Assembly: GCA_910578395.1 (NCBI GenBank)
Contig: CAJTPZ010000004.1
Span: 186,001 to 250,000 of the forward strand
Source: an uncultured Muribaculaceae bacterium
Lineage (GTDB): Bacteria; Bacteroidota; Bacteroidia; Bacteroidales; Muribaculaceae
Length of the DNA stretch: 64,000 nucleotides
Direction of reading: 5' to 3'
Part shown: positions 36,894 through 43,865 of the stretch, piece after piece
Layout of the letters: each line of letters starts with the position of its first letter
How positions within the stretch are numbered: the stretch's first letter is position 1
Made by a program: the position numbers and the translations under genes
The notes under the pieces: model-generated
Database searches by the model: none
What the model saw: the letters and a program-made list of their open reading frames with translations, nothing else
What the model was told of the DNA's origin: nothing

Positions 36894-37378
36894 CAACAAT
36901 AATAGTCGCACTGACATCAGATCTCGCCATAGGCAAAGACGGCGACCTCCTTTACCACATTCCGGCCGACATGCGTCGTTTCCGTCAGCTCACAACCGGC
37001 CATACAGTCATAATGGGGCGCAAGACCTTCGAGTCACTGCCGTCAGGGCCGCTGCCCAACCGGCGCAACATAATCGTGAGCCGCCGCAATAACCTTGAAA
37101 TACAGGGAGCCGAAGTCGCCGCATCGCTTGACGAGGCAATCGATCTGGCAGGAAACGACCATATATATATTATCGGCGGAGCACAGATATATGACGCTGC
37201 CATTAATGTGGCTGACCGGCTCGAACTTACCGAAATAATGGCCGAACGACCCGATGCCGACACTTTTTTTCCTGTAATCGATCCAGAACAATGGCGCACT
37301 GTGGTTGTCACCGATCCCGAAACCGATCCGCGCTCCGGAGTCACCTATCGTTATCACACTCTCGTGCGTCTGGCATGA
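36890..37378 (+). CDS. folA: Dihydrofolate reductase
   Basis: A 162-residue enzyme reducing dihydrofolate with NADPH. Seen are MTTIIVALTSDLAIGKDGDLLYHIPADMRRFRQLT, TVIMGRKTFESLP, PNRRNIIVSRR, HIYIIGGAQIYDAAI and a late DTFFPVI. The catalytic acidic residue of loop 1 sits in PADMRRF. The ATG at 36890 overlaps the upstream stop as ATGA; longer in-frame starts upstream lie inside the membrane-protein gene and are not credible. It ends the purD unit together with purine synthesis, linking one-carbon and purine metabolism. Confidence 0.96.
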   Translation: MTTIIVALTSDLAIGKDGDLLYHIPADMRRFRQLTTGHTVIMGRKTFESLPSGPLPNRRNIIVSRRNNLEIQGAEVAASLDEAIDLAGNDHIYIIGGAQIYDAAINVADRLELTEIMAERPDADTFFPVIDPEQWRTVVVTDPETDPRSGVTYRYHTLVRLA

Positions 37379-37403
37379 ACCATGATCACACGACTTTTGT
37401 TAA

Positions 37404-37613
37404 ATGATCATGAGACGCTTCAACTATAAAAGCAGAATTACGTGGCTGCTGATCGCTCTTGCGGCAACAGTGTGCGGCACCACACTCTCCGGTTGCGGTA
37501 CAATAAGAAGCTACTGGGGTGTGGAAAACGAATATGAATGGTGCGATGGTCATGATCACCATCACAAGCCGCCCAAACACAAGAAGCATAAAAAGCACAA
37601 ACACCACCATTGA
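37404..37613 (+). CDS. Small lipoprotein with His/Lys-rich tail
   Basis: A 69-residue protein with a lipoprotein signal (MRRFNYKSRITWLLIALAATVCGTTLSGC, acceptor Cys at residue 31). The mature peptide contains an acidic Tyr/Glu/Trp segment (YEWCDG) and then HDHHHKPPKHKKHKKHKHHH at the end. The His clusters could bind Zn, Cu, Ni or heme, and the Lys repeats could bind anionic envelope polymers; neither is proven. An alternative start at 37410 gives 67 residues. It lies between folA and a terminator and is probably in the same transcript. Confidence 0.6.
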   Translation: MIMRRFNYKSRITWLLIALAATVCGTTLSGCGTIRSYWGVENEYEWCDGHDHHHKPPKHKKHKKHKHHH

Positions 37614-37627
37614 CCTGTAAAAAACAA

Positions 37628-37669
37628 GCAGCGGCGTAACTAAAAAATACGCCGCTGCTTCCTGTATTT
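37628..37669 (+). terminator. Intrinsic terminator after the folA/lipoprotein unit
   Basis: GCAGCGGCGTA (37628-37638) pairs with TACGCCGCTGC (37648-37658) around a nine-base A-rich loop, followed by a T-rich segment. The purD operon ends here; the next gene converges from the other strand. Confidence 0.75.
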
Positions 37670-37688
37670 TATTGTAATTGCGCCTTTC

Positions 37689-39137
37689 TCAGAGGCTATC
37701 GCCGAAATCGGCCTTGAACTGTGTCACCAGATCTTCCTGCCAGTGACCGATCTCCTTCATCCGTCCAAAGAAGAAACGCAGAACATTCGGCTCCATCGTC
37801 CATTGAAGGCCTCCTATGATATGACGATTGTCCCACACCCACTTCACGCGGTCTGCCACATATTTTATCTGCGACAGCGTATAGACACGACGCGGCACAG
37901 CAAGACGCAGTAGCTCAAGCTCGGCATATCGCTCAGTTCCGTCCGGCTCACGCTGCTCCGATACTGTACCTCGCTCCATGCCACGCACACCGCTGGCAAT
38001 ATATATCGCCGCTGCGACTGCCGCTGCCGGATACTGTCCGTGAGGCATCTCAGGCACAAACTCCGAGCAGTTGAGGTGGGCGCCCAGACCGCCGGCCGGA
38101 GTTATCACCGGCACACCGTAATCATCAAGCTCTTTCACAAGATAGGAAATAAACTCCGGTCCCTGGTTTATATATTCCATGTCAAGCGACTCATAGAGTC
38201 CCTGCGCAAGAGCTTCCATAGAACGCACCTCCATACCGCCATAAGTGAGAAATCCCTCATAAAGAGGTATATATTCCATCATCTCGGCCGTATACTTCGG
38301 ATCGACGCTACAGATTATACCGCCACGAGAGAAACCGAGCTTACGGGCCGAAAAATATATGATGTCACATTTAGAAGCAAGCAGATGATATATTTCGCGG
38401 GTAGTCATGTACTTGCACTGCGCCTCACGTGTTTTCATGAAATAAACGTTGTCTTGCAGCAACGAAGCGTCAAGCACCGACTTCACCTTGTACTTATGGC
38501 ATATATCAGCCACCGCAAGCATATTTTCAAGAGACACAGGCTGTCCGCCGATCAAATTTGTGCCAGCCTCGATACGCACAAAAGCCACCTTTTCGGGACC
38601 ATACTTTTCAATCGTAGCCTTCAGTTCCTCAAGATCAAAATCACCCTTGAACATGTCATCGCTCTTAGGCTCAAGCCCCTTGCGGTTCACCACCTCGATC
38701 ACCTCGCCGCCCAGACGCGTGATATGGGCCTTGGTCGTGGTAAAATGATAGTTCATGATAGCGACCATACCCGGCTTCACATAAGCCTCCGCAAGAATAT
38801 TCTCACAGGCGCGTCCCTGGTGGGCCGGGAGCACATTATCACAGCCAAACACAGCCTTAACAGCCGCCTTCACACGATTGAACGTCTCGCTGCCCGCATA
38901 TGAGTCGTCCGCCTGAAACATAGCCGCAGTCTGCAGATCCGACATACCGTTGACACCCGAATCGGTAAGCATGTCGAGATAGACATCCTTGTTCTGAAGC
39001 AAAAATGTATTGTTGCCTGCATCCTGGATCGCACGCAGACGCTCCTCTACAGGAAGAAGCTTCAGTTTCTGCACTACACGCACCTTGTGCATCTCAAGAG
39101 GCACCTGATTTTCCGACTTATAAAATTTTACTGGCAT
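37689..39137 (-). CDS. Tyrosine phenol-lyase/tryptophanase-family beta-eliminating lyase, atypical
   Basis: A 482-residue fold-type I PLP enzyme. Core features are kept: SYAGSETF, HQGRACEN, FTTTKAH, NLIGGQPVS, the PLP-binding Asp223 (VLDAS), the Schiff-base Lys266 (FSARKLG) and the carboxylate-binding Arg in SGVRGMERG. The C-terminal block (VPRRVYT, VLRFFFGRM) favours the tyrosine phenol-lyase branch over tryptophanase. Several residues invariant in characterised enzymes, as I recall them, are changed: DATR reads DASL (Leu226), GGHAVFLDARRF reads GGLGAHLNCSEF (Ser358, Glu359), and KKD reads RKL. Substrate may not be tyrosine or tryptophan. It diverges from an AraC-type regulator gene. Confidence 0.82.
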   Translation of the reverse strand: MPVKFYKSENQVPLEMHKVRVVQKLKLLPVEERLRAIQDAGNNTFLLQNKDVYLDMLTDSGVNGMSDLQTAAMFQADDSYAGSETFNRVKAAVKAVFGCDNVLPAHQGRACENILAEAYVKPGMVAIMNYHFTTTKAHITRLGGEVIEVVNRKGLEPKSDDMFKGDFDLEELKATIEKYGPEKVAFVRIEAGTNLIGGQPVSLENMLAVADICHKYKVKSVLDASLLQDNVYFMKTREAQCKYMTTREIYHLLASKCDIIYFSARKLGFSRGGIICSVDPKYTAEMMEYIPLYEGFLTYGGMEVRSMEALAQGLYESLDMEYINQGPEFISYLVKELDDYGVPVITPAGGLGAHLNCSEFVPEMPHGQYPAAAVAAAIYIASGVRGMERGTVSEQREPDGTERYAELELLRLAVPRRVYTLSQIKYVADRVKWVWDNRHIIGGLQWTMEPNVLRFFFGRMKEIGHWQEDLVTQFKADFGDSL

Positions 39138-39170
39138 CTCAGTTTCTTTATGATTGATTTATTTACTACC

Positions 39171-39178
39171 CAAATGTA
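39171..39178 (-). promoter_or_regulatory. Promoter -7 element of the lyase gene
   Basis: The minus strand reads TACATTTG, an exact TAnnTTTG match, 33 bases before the lyase ATG. The repeated 11-bp elements lie just upstream of it. Confidence 0.55.
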
Positions 39179-39202
39179 TCGGCTTGACCCCGATTAGATA
39201 TG

Positions 39203-39275
39203 AACATTATTACTTTAAAAAATACCATTATTACATATTCAAGTAATTTATACCATATTTACCGACCAATATTAC
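39203..39275. repeat. Four repeated 11-bp elements between lyase and AraC genes
   Basis: AACATTATTAC (39203-39213), ACCATTATTAC (39224-39234), ACCATATTTAC (39252-39262) and ACCAATATTAC (39265-39275) share the form ACCAtTATTAC in the same direction. The first two are 21 bp apart, two helical turns. They sit between divergent promoters and are good candidates for operators of the adjacent AraC-family protein, which usually binds such direct repeats. The region is AT-rich, so chance similarity must be weighed. Confidence 0.45.
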
Positions 39276-39285
39276 TTTTTACATC

Positions 39286-39293
39286 TATCTTTA
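39286..39293 (+). promoter_or_regulatory. Probable promoter -7 element of the AraC-family gene
   Basis: TATCTTTA, one base from TAnnTTTG, lies 22 bases before the ATG at 39316. It is adjacent to the fourth repeated element, so binding there could give autoregulation. Confidence 0.45.
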
Positions 39294-39315
39294 TAACATA
39301 AACCGTCACATCACT

Positions 39316-40200
39316 ATGCATATTGATCTTTTCAATTCCTACTTCGGACAGTCAAGCCCACACCCGCTTATAGGCGTAGGCGACCTCGCCAGGGCCGACG
39401 CTTCCATATTCACCCCTACCGACTTCGGCATGTACTGCGTGGTTCTGATGGATGTAAACTTCGGGCAGCTTACAAAAGACGGCAACGAAATCACATATCA
39501 GCCTGGAACACTTTTTTCACTACGACCCGGACAGGAAGTCGCACTCACGCGTGACCATGGCGTCGAACCACGAGGCATGATACTCGCATTCCGACCCGAG
39601 CTATTGCAGAAAACCGGACTCGGACGCGACTTCTACATGTTCCGTTTCTTCTTCTACGACGTACTCGAGGCCATCGAGCTAACACGAATCGAACGCAACA
39701 TAGTAATGAACTGTTTTAGCAACCTCATAGCCGAACTCAACACACCTCGCGACTACATGTCCGACCAGCTCCTGCGACTTGGCATCGGACAGCTTCTAAG
39801 TTATGTAAAACGCTTCTACGAACGGCAGTTCTCCGATATAGCCAGATCGTCCTCATCGGTTGTCGACCGCCTCGCCCATATTGTAGACAATTATCTTTCA
39901 AGCGGACTTCCGGCGCAAAAAGGACAACCGACCGTAGCATGGTGCGCCGCAGAATTCAACCTGTCACCAAACTATTTCGGCGACCTCGTGAAACGCGAAC
40001 TGCACATAACCGCTCAGGAATACATACACCAGAAAATCATTACGGCAGCCTGCCGGTTACTCAAAACAACAACGCTTTCTGTAAATGAAATAGCCGAAGA
40101 ACTCGGCTTCACCTACCCCAACCACTTCACACGTATGTTCACACGGCGTGTAGGCCTCTCCCCAATGCGCTACCGCCACGGCTCCCATGATGCCGGCTGA
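39316..40200 (+). CDS. AraC-family transcriptional regulator
   Basis: The protein has 294 residues. The N-terminal part is a cupin-like sensing domain (GMYCVVLMDVNFGQL, GTLFSLRPGQEV, GMILAFRPELL). The C-terminal part is a double helix-turn-helix: TVAWCAAEFNLSPNYFGDLVKRELHITAQEYIHQKIITAACRLL and LSVNEIAEELGFTYPNHFTRMFTRRVGLSPMRYR, the signature AraC end. It likely controls the divergent lyase gene, its only close neighbour, in response to a small ligand. The two share a 178-bp AT-rich control region. Confidence 0.92.
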   Translation: MHIDLFNSYFGQSSPHPLIGVGDLARADASIFTPTDFGMYCVVLMDVNFGQLTKDGNEITYQPGTLFSLRPGQEVALTRDHGVEPRGMILAFRPELLQKTGLGRDFYMFRFFFYDVLEAIELTRIERNIVMNCFSNLIAELNTPRDYMSDQLLRLGIGQLLSYVKRFYERQFSDIARSSSSVVDRLAHIVDNYLSSGLPAQKGQPTVAWCAAEFNLSPNYFGDLVKRELHITAQEYIHQKIITAACRLLKTTTLSVNEIAEELGFTYPNHFTRMFTRRVGLSPMRYRHGSHDAG

Positions 40201-40281
40201 GCCTTGCCGCAATTCATAGAAAACCATATCAGGCATTTTAATTCCCTGATACAGCTGCAAAAACAGCATACCCTGAAAACG

Positions 40282-40317
40282 AAAAGAGACCGCATCATTT
40301 CGGATGCGATCTCTTTT
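40282..40317 (-). terminator. Terminator after tRNA-Asn
   Basis: AAAAGAGA/TCTCTTTT arms extend into CGCATC/GATGCG around a short loop, with one internal mismatch. Reading the minus strand, T-rich sequence follows. It lies directly 3' of tRNA-Asn and ends that transcript. The AraC-family gene converges from the other side and may use it too. Confidence 0.7.
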
Positions 40318-40318
40318 G

Positions 40319-40392
40319 CGCTTCAGGATGGGCTTGAACCAACGACCCCCTGATTAACAGTCAGGTGCTCTAACCAACTGAGCTACTGAAGC
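40319..40392 (-). tRNA. tRNA-Asn (GTT)
   Basis: A 74-base cloverleaf on the minus strand. Acceptor stem GCTTCAG pairs fully with CTGAAGC, followed by discriminator G, as expected for Asn. The D arm is GCTCAGTTGGTTAGAGC. The anticodon stem CCTGA/TCAGG holds loop CTGTTAA, giving anticodon GTT. The T arm has TTCAAGC with one mismatched pair in its stem. No CCA is encoded. Confidence 0.95.
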
Positions 40393-40444
40393 ATTTATGC
40401 AACGCCTATCTTTCAAGCGCCCCCTCTATTGGGGTTTTGCGATG

Positions 40445-40475
40445 CAAAGATACGGGTAATTTTTAAATCTGCAAA
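40445..40475 (-). promoter_or_regulatory. Promoter of tRNA-Asn
   Basis: On the minus strand TTTG (40472-40475), 19 bases, then TATCTTTG (40445-40452): a textbook Bacteroidetes promoter. The leader of about 45 bases contains a CCCC/GGGG hairpin. Confidence 0.75.
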
Positions 40476-40559
40476 CTTTTTTACAATATTTTTTTGCTGC
40501 ATGTTTTTTTGGCACTCTCCGGCACAATATATCACCCGAGTTGACTATATTTGTTATAT

Positions 40560-41048
40560 ATGAAAAAAACGTTTTGTCGTGTAATACTCCTGTCCGTTCT
40601 TGCTGTCGCTATGGCCGCATGCGGTCGACAGAATCCCGATGCATTACTCGCATCGGCCGATGATGCGATCGGCATATCCGACTATCGGTCGGCCCAGAAT
40701 CTGTGCGACAATCTCTCCGATATAGTACGTACCGACACACTTTCCCTTCAGCCATCGCAGTATTGCAGACTTGCATTTATATATATGACGCTGGCCGAAC
40801 ATCAGTCAGCAGCAACTGCCACAGCCGAAGACAATATCGCGGCAGCATCCGCCATGTTCATAAACGCCCTGAGAATATCTCCCGATTCTGTACAGAAATT
40901 TCTCAACGGACTTGCACCCGAAAATATCGGACACGCCGAGTTGCTGTTGCATCTGTCGGAAGCCGCCGAAGCACGCAACATAATCCAGCAGTTTGAAGAA
41001 CCCGACAGCATTCCGGATTCAAGCCACAACCACGGTCATGAAAACTAA
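40560..41048 (+). CDS. Small lipoprotein of unknown function
   Basis: A 162-residue protein with a lipoprotein signal (KKTFCRVILLSVLAVAMAAC, acceptor Cys21). The mature part looks like one or two TPR-type helical pairs (LLASADDAIGISDYRSAQNLCDNL, SQYCRLAFIYMTLAEHQ). It ends in a disordered acidic His-rich tail (DSIPDSSHNHGHEN). It is probably an envelope protein of the Bacteroidales TPR-like lipoprotein type. The ATG at 40560 is only six bases after a TATATTTG element, so the mRNA may have almost no leader. It overlaps the SUI1 gene by 11 bases. Confidence 0.7.
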   Translation: MKKTFCRVILLSVLAVAMAACGRQNPDALLASADDAIGISDYRSAQNLCDNLSDIVRTDTLSLQPSQYCRLAFIYMTLAEHQSAATATAEDNIAAASAMFINALRISPDSVQKFLNGLAPENIGHAELLLHLSEAAEARNIIQQFEEPDSIPDSSHNHGHEN

Positions 41049-41382
41049 CGATCTTCAAAGCGCCCTTCAGGCATTTCTGCAAAACAACCCCGACCTTCCG
41101 CAAGGAGAAGAACCGACTGAAACTTCCGGGCCAACAGAAAAAATGCCCCGGCTTATCGTAAGACTCGAAACCAAAGGACGCAACGGTAAAGCCGCCACCA
41201 TCATATCCGGACTATCGCAGATAGATCCTGGAAAAGCACAACAGCTCGCAGCCGATCTGAAAAAGAAACTCGCTACAGGCGGATCATTCCGCGACGACGA
41301 GATACTTATTCAGGGCGACCGACGACGCGATGTAATTGAAACGCTACGCTTCTTAGGATTCAAGACCAACAACTGTCCCTGA
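41038..41382 (+). CDS. SUI1/YciH-family translation factor homologue
   Basis: This 114-residue protein ends with a SUI1/eIF1-like domain: LIVRLETKGRNGKAATIISGLSQI, LAADLKKKLATGGSFRDDEILIQGDRRRDVIETLRFLGF. That pattern (KGR.GK..T.I.G, LK..LG.GG..., I.iQGD.r..v...L...G) is diagnostic. YciH of Enterobacteria influences start-codon discrimination; its role in Bacteroidetes is not known. The ATG at 41038 lies inside the upstream lipoprotein gene, suggesting coupled translation. Confidence 0.9.
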   Translation: MKTNDLQSALQAFLQNNPDLPQGEEPTETSGPTEKMPRLIVRLETKGRNGKAATIISGLSQIDPGKAQQLAADLKKKLATGGSFRDDEILIQGDRRRDVIETLRFLGFKTNNCP

Positions 41383-41403
41383 ACCGCTATATAGTGATCC
41401 CAC

Positions 41404-41437
41404 AAAAAATGCTGTAGAAAATTCTACAGCATTTTTA
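41404..41437 (+). terminator. Intrinsic terminator after the SUI1-family gene
   Basis: AAATGCTGTAGAA pairs with TTCTACAGCATTT around a two-base centre, with A-run before and T-run after. It can act in both directions and lies between convergent genes. Confidence 0.8.
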
Positions 41438-41460
41438 TTGTTCTGATACGTGCCGGCCAT

Positions 41461-41913
41461 TCAGTCCTCTACACTCAGGACCTTTCCTGATTTGTTGAAC
41501 TTTAACTCAACACCGTCACTAAGCTCTATATCATAGCCATTTCTCTCAACATCCATACTCACTATTTTCCGCCCAACATAATTCGTCGACACATAGTCAC
41601 GGATGGACTTCAATATGAGATTTTCAGGTACTACGCCGTCACGTCCGCTCTCAATTTCCTTCAGAGAACCATCGTGGGCAAATTCTATTTCTGTTCCGTC
41701 ATCAAGAATAACCTCATAGTCGGATTGACCGGAAATCTTGGAATCGATTTTAATACGGCTTACTCCGGCATCATGGTAATACTGACTAAGAAGAGTACGT
41801 GCACTCTCAGGCAGCTCATTAACGTCGGTCGTAATCTTGTCACGAGCCGATGCAACTCCCGACACAAGTGCGGCAGCCATAATCAAGGTAAAGATCTTTT
41901 TCATGTTTTTCAC
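41461..41913 (-). CDS. PepSY-like (PF11396-type) exported protein
   Basis: A 150-residue protein with a signal peptide (MKKIFTLIMAAALVSGVASA) and two PepSY-like repeats. Repeat 1 is ITTDVNELPESARTLLSQYYHDAGVSRIKID with SDYEVILDDGTEIEF. Repeat 2 is LILKSIRDYVSTNYVGRKIVSMDVERNGYDIELSDGVELKF. Each repeat is helix then beta meander ending in (Y)E(V/I)xLxDGxExxF, the mark of the PF11396 family common in Bacteroidales. It is periplasmic, with unknown role. Met4 at 41904 is the likelier start. Confidence 0.85.
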   Translation of the reverse strand: MKNMKKIFTLIMAAALVSGVASARDKITTDVNELPESARTLLSQYYHDAGVSRIKIDSKISGQSDYEVILDDGTEIEFAHDGSLKEIESGRDGVVPENLILKSIRDYVSTNYVGRKIVSMDVERNGYDIELSDGVELKFNKSGKVLSVED

Positions 41914-42024
41914 ATTTAAATACTTTTATTACAGCGACATAGATCGCATACGACATCTAAACGCCGAGTACATTAAAAATGTTCTTCAAACATATAAACT
42001 GAGCCGATCGTCTCTATTTCACAA

Positions 42025-42060
42025 TAAAAAAATGTGCTGCATGATATGCAACACATTTTC
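42025..42060 (-). terminator. Terminator after rpsT
   Basis: AAAATGTG-TGCAT pairs with ATGCA-CACATTTT with one unpaired base on each side and a three-base loop. On the minus strand it ends in a T-rich run, 23 bases beyond the rpsT stop. Confidence 0.75.
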
Positions 42061-42082
42061 TATTCTTTCTTTGAGACTATTC

Positions 42083-42340
42083 TCAAGCGCCGAGCTTATT
42101 GATCATGCGGGCAAGCTTGCTCTTGAGATTAGAAGCCTTATTCTTTGAAATTACATGCTTACCGGCGATGCGATCAAGCATTGAGCTTACGCGCTTATAC
42201 TCTGTTTCTGCCTCTGCCTTATCGGTAATATTGCGTAAGTTGCGGACAGCATTACGCGCTGTCTTGGCATAATAGCGATTACGCAGACGACGTGTTTCCG
42301 TCTGACGAATTCTTTTCAGCGATGACTTATGATTTGCCAT
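42083..42340 (-). CDS. rpsT: 30S ribosomal protein S20
   Basis: An 85-residue, highly basic, all-helical protein with the S20 start [22 protein letters not shown] and the C-terminal [21 protein letters not shown]. The length is normal. S20 binds 16S rRNA in the body of the small subunit. It lies 42 bases downstream of tRNA-Glu on the same strand with no clear promoter of its own, so it is probably made from the tRNA transcript after processing. Confidence 0.97.
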   Translation of the reverse strand: MANHKSSLKRIRQTETRRLRNRYYAKTARNAVRNLRNITDKAEAETEYKRVSSMLDRIAGKHVISKNKASNLKSKLARMINKLGA

Positions 42341-42382
42341 TACTATGGATAATACTTCTTATTTTAAATCCTTTTGTTTCTG

Positions 42383-42454
42383 TAGCCCATAGGAGAATCG
42401 AACTCCTCTTTCAAGAATGAAAATCTTGCGTCCTAACCGATAGACGAATGGGCC
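42383..42454 (-). tRNA. tRNA-Glu (TTC)
   Basis: A 72-base cloverleaf on the minus strand. GGCCCAT pairs with ATGGGCT (G1-U72 wobble), with discriminator A. The anticodon stem CAAGA/TCTTG holds loop TTTTCAT, giving anticodon TTC. The T arm is GAGGAGTTCGATTCTCC. No CCA is encoded. It sits ahead of rpsT. Confidence 0.95.
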
Positions 42455-42488
42455 GACTTTCTGAGCGGTTACCCCTCTAAAGCGACTG

Positions 42489-42520
42489 CAAATATACAAC
42501 CTGTTTTTATTACCTGCAAA
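42489..42520 (-). promoter_or_regulatory. Promoter of tRNA-Glu and rpsT
   Basis: On the minus strand TTTG (42517-42520), exactly 20 bases, then TATATTTG (42489-42496). This is a perfect match to the Bacteroidetes housekeeping promoter, about 30 bases before the mature tRNA 5' end. Confidence 0.8.
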
Positions 42521-42680
42521 TATTTATTCGCTTTTTTATTATTTTTCTTTGATTTTTTTGTTGAAAACTGTCAAACCTACCAATAGAGCTACACAAGACT
42601 ACACCATCACATATTTCGATCGAAATAAAAAAGCGAAACTACACCTCCTTTAACAAATATTATACTTACATTTCGTAAGT

Positions 42681-42715
42681 TTTGTTTCATAACGATAATT
42701 TTTACTATATCTTTG
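42681..42715 (+). promoter_or_regulatory. Promoter of the candidate small RNA
   Basis: TTTG at 42681-42684 and TATCTTTG at 42708-42715. The spacing (23) is a little long; a TTTC at 42685 would give 19. No protein gene follows on this strand, so it should drive a non-coding RNA. Confidence 0.6.
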
Positions 42716-42721
42716 CGGTAA

Positions 42722-42853
42722 AGACTAATCCACATCTTTTTAAACCGCGGATGTTATTTGCGGAAAGATTTTGTTAGACATAGAAAGCATATAAACTTGA
42801 ATTTTGGTTATGAGGGAGGTGCGTTGCTGTGAAGCAGCGCTCTTTCGTTTTTT
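42722..42853 (+). ncRNA. Candidate stand-alone structured small RNA, about 130 nt
   Basis: A transcript from the TATCTTTG promoter would run to an intrinsic terminator at 42821-42853: stem GCGTTGCT/AGCAGCGC, GTGA loop, T-rich tail. In between, ATCTTT pairs with AAAGAT and CCGC with GCGG, forming an extended hairpin around GGATGTTATTT (about 42736-42772). A purine-rich GAGGGAGGTG comes just before the terminator. No open frame of useful length is present, and the next gene is on the other strand. It is not recognisably tmRNA, RNase P RNA, SRP RNA or 6S RNA. It may be a Bacteroidales trans-acting sRNA. The AT-rich 42530-42680 before it holds nothing recognisable. Confidence 0.5.
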
Positions 42854-42904
42854 ATAATATGATCACAAAAACCAGAATTTTATAGGCATCGCGATTACAT
42901 GAGC

Positions 42905-43327
42905 CTATTCCTTACCGGAAAACAGCCGTTTCATAAGCCACCCCGAAATTGCAAATCCCAAAAACACACCCGACGCATCGGCAAGAAAGTCCGATAAATC
43001 ACATGTACGGTTACTCAATGGCTGAATAAGCTCGATAACCGCGCCGAGAAGCATAACCCATCCGGCAAGATTCACACGTGACACCACACCGGCGGTCCTA
43101 CCTGGCTTACGCGCCGAAGATCGACGGCTCAGGTCAAAACAACCAGAAAGATAAACGCCCAAAAACATCAGGACATGCACGATCTTGTCGGTATGCTCCC
43201 ACCACGTGATTTCATTGTCGGGTAAAGGATCCGGCGACAGTGTTAGCCACAGGACCAGAACTGTGGTAACCACCGTCCATCCCCACAATGGCAGCACACA
43301 CGCCAAACCGCACAGACGTCTCCACAT
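42905..43327 (-). CDS. VanZ-like membrane protein
   Basis: A 140-residue protein from the ATG at 43327 with four membrane segments. VanZ-like features are the first helix, then SPDPLPDNEITWWEHTDKIVHVLMFLGVYL and, after a basic loop, MLLGAVIELIQPLSNRTCDLSDFLADASGVFLGF. The paired motif (DKxxHxxxFxxL ... ExxQxxxxxRxxDxxDxxxNxxGxxxG) is typical of the VanZ family, except that ASG replaces the usual NxxG Asn. The role outside glycopeptide-resistance clusters is unknown. It lies 13 bases after the upstream unknown gene. Confidence 0.85.
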   Translation of the reverse strand: MWRRLCGLACVLPLWGWTVVTTVLVLWLTLSPDPLPDNEITWWEHTDKIVHVLMFLGVYLSGCFDLSRRSSARKPGRTAGVVSRVNLAGWVMLLGAVIELIQPLSNRTCDLSDFLADASGVFLGFAISGWLMKRLFSGKE

Positions 43328-43340
43328 GATAATCCTATGG

Positions 43341-43865
43341 CTAAAGCCTCCCAAGCTCAACGAGCAGATCGGAGATATCCTCACGGCATAGACGACGCCG
43401 CGACTGAAGTTCCGTAGCAAAACGGTCGGCGATAATTCCCACTCCGTCATGACCGAAAACCCTCACAAGAGTCCGGTAGCTCTTGCTCCAGAGCGCGTCG
43501 ACCTCATCTTTCTCAAGGCCGCAGACATCCATACCCTCCTGTTCGGCCGCTATGCGCAAAGCATCAGCCTCATCATCATCGGGCATCATGTTCTGAGCCA
43601 CAAGACGACGGCAAAGCAGATTGCCCATAGCCATACCCATAGCAAGCTGAAAATGCTTGGCCATCATGCTCCATACATCCTTTGCCGAACAGCTCGGATT
43701 ACCCGAAAAATAAAAATCCGGAGTAAAGGATACCGGCTCATCAGCACGATCCAGATCAATTTCAAGTATATTGTCATTGTCGCTCCAGACAGCCATTGTC
43801 ACAGCCATTCCGGTCAGACCGTAACTGCGGTCTTTCTCATCGGCATATTTAAATTTATCGCTCAT
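43341..43865 (-). CDS. Conserved-looking cytoplasmic protein, unknown
   Basis: A 174-residue acidic soluble protein starting MSDKFKYADEKDRSYGLTGMAV. It has a beta-rich first part (AVWSDNDNILEIDLDRADEPVSFTPDF) and a helical second part (AKDVWSMMAKHFQLAMGMAMGNLLCRRL, then DEADALRIAAEQEG and a basic C-terminus). No signal peptide or family is recognised. It is transcribed from a strong promoter at the end of recO, and probably with the VanZ-like gene. Confidence 0.65.
   Translation of the reverse strand: MSDKFKYADEKDRSYGLTGMAVTMAVWSDNDNILEIDLDRADEPVSFTPDFYFSGNPSCSAKDVWSMMAKHFQLAMGMAMGNLLCRRLVAQNMMPDDDEADALRIAAEQEGMDVCGLEKDEVDALWSKSYRTLVRVFGHDGVGIIADRFATELQSRRRLCREDISDLLVELGRL

Noticed and set aside
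38040-38903. 287-codon open frame on the + strand
   Set aside because: Antisense to the lyase gene; rich in His/Arg without any family pattern.
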